From an uncultured Bacilli bacterium (GTDB lineage Bacteria > Bacillota_I > Bacilli_A > RF39 > UBA660), in NCBI GenBank assembly GCA_934096535.1, contig CAKOMC010000014.1:1-31988 (forward strand): a stretch of 31,988 nucleotides of DNA, given 5' to 3'. The first letter of the stretch is position 1; each line of letters opens with the position of its first letter. A program made the position numbers and the translations under genes. The notes beneath the pieces were generated by a model. That model saw nothing but the letters and a program-made list of their open reading frames with translations, was not told where the DNA came from and ran no database searches. Shown in pieces: positions 31,966 through 31,988 of this stretch.

Positions 31966-31988
31966 AAATTTATTTGTGAATTTTGCTA

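Overview
The window is very AT-rich and densely coded, with genes on both strands. TGA is a stop codon (for example in the genes ending at 13389 and 26486), so the code is the standard bacterial one and not the Mycoplasma code. Gram-positive housekeeping genes (signal peptidase I, a FemX-type peptidyltransferase, YtxH, YutD) sit beside sporulation genes (YunB, a SpoVID-like protein, a CotS-like kinase, a LysM protein). This suggests an uncultured low-GC Firmicutes/Bacilli lineage of the gut type, such as RF39 or Erysipelotrichales relatives. That assignment is inferred from gene content only. No rRNA, tRNA, CRISPR array, transposase or phage gene was recognised.

Layout. 1-3370: two related surface proteins with different N-termini and nearly the same C-terminal domain, separated by a truncated duplicate; each C-terminus carries a short hypervariable patch. 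3554-5667: a ferredoxin, a tail-anchored acidic protein and yunB. 5681-7105: a three-copy tandem repeat of about 490 bp with no conventional gene. Each copy encodes a 24-residue hydrophobic peptide, a two-way terminator and a convergent promoter for an antisense RNA, which looks like a type I toxin-antitoxin array. 7253-13896: unknown proteins plus YutD, a DUF2974-type lipase-fold protein, two tandem paralogs with matching promoters, and a PH-domain protein. 13942-16177: a triple-LysM protein, a type IV pilin-like protein and endonuclease IV. 16232-18994: a minus-strand acyltransferase diverging from lysS, whose product is fused to a C-terminal tRNA-binding domain. 19249-21102: SpoVID-like protein, CotS-like kinase and a small membrane protein. 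21461-26486: a secreted glucosaminidase ending in a dockerin, a membrane protein with a possible cohesin-like domain, a TagO/WecA-type transferase lacking two expected acidic residues, and signal peptidase I. 26756-29978 (minus strand): DIP1984-family protein, HTH-like protein, lipoprotein, zinc-ribbon membrane protein and DUF5662 protein. 30201-31901: FemX-like enzyme and YtxH.

Three things stand out: the triplicated small-peptide/antisense-RNA array, in which leader, anti-Shine-Dalgarno and terminator share complementary segments; the hypervariable C-terminal patches, whose codon pattern resembles diversity-generating retroelement targets; and the dockerin/cohesin-like gene pair at a cell-wall hydrolase. 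Several genes could act together on the cell surface and spore: signal peptidase, FemX, glucosaminidase and the TagO-like protein for the wall, and YunB, SpoVID, LysM and CotS for the spore.
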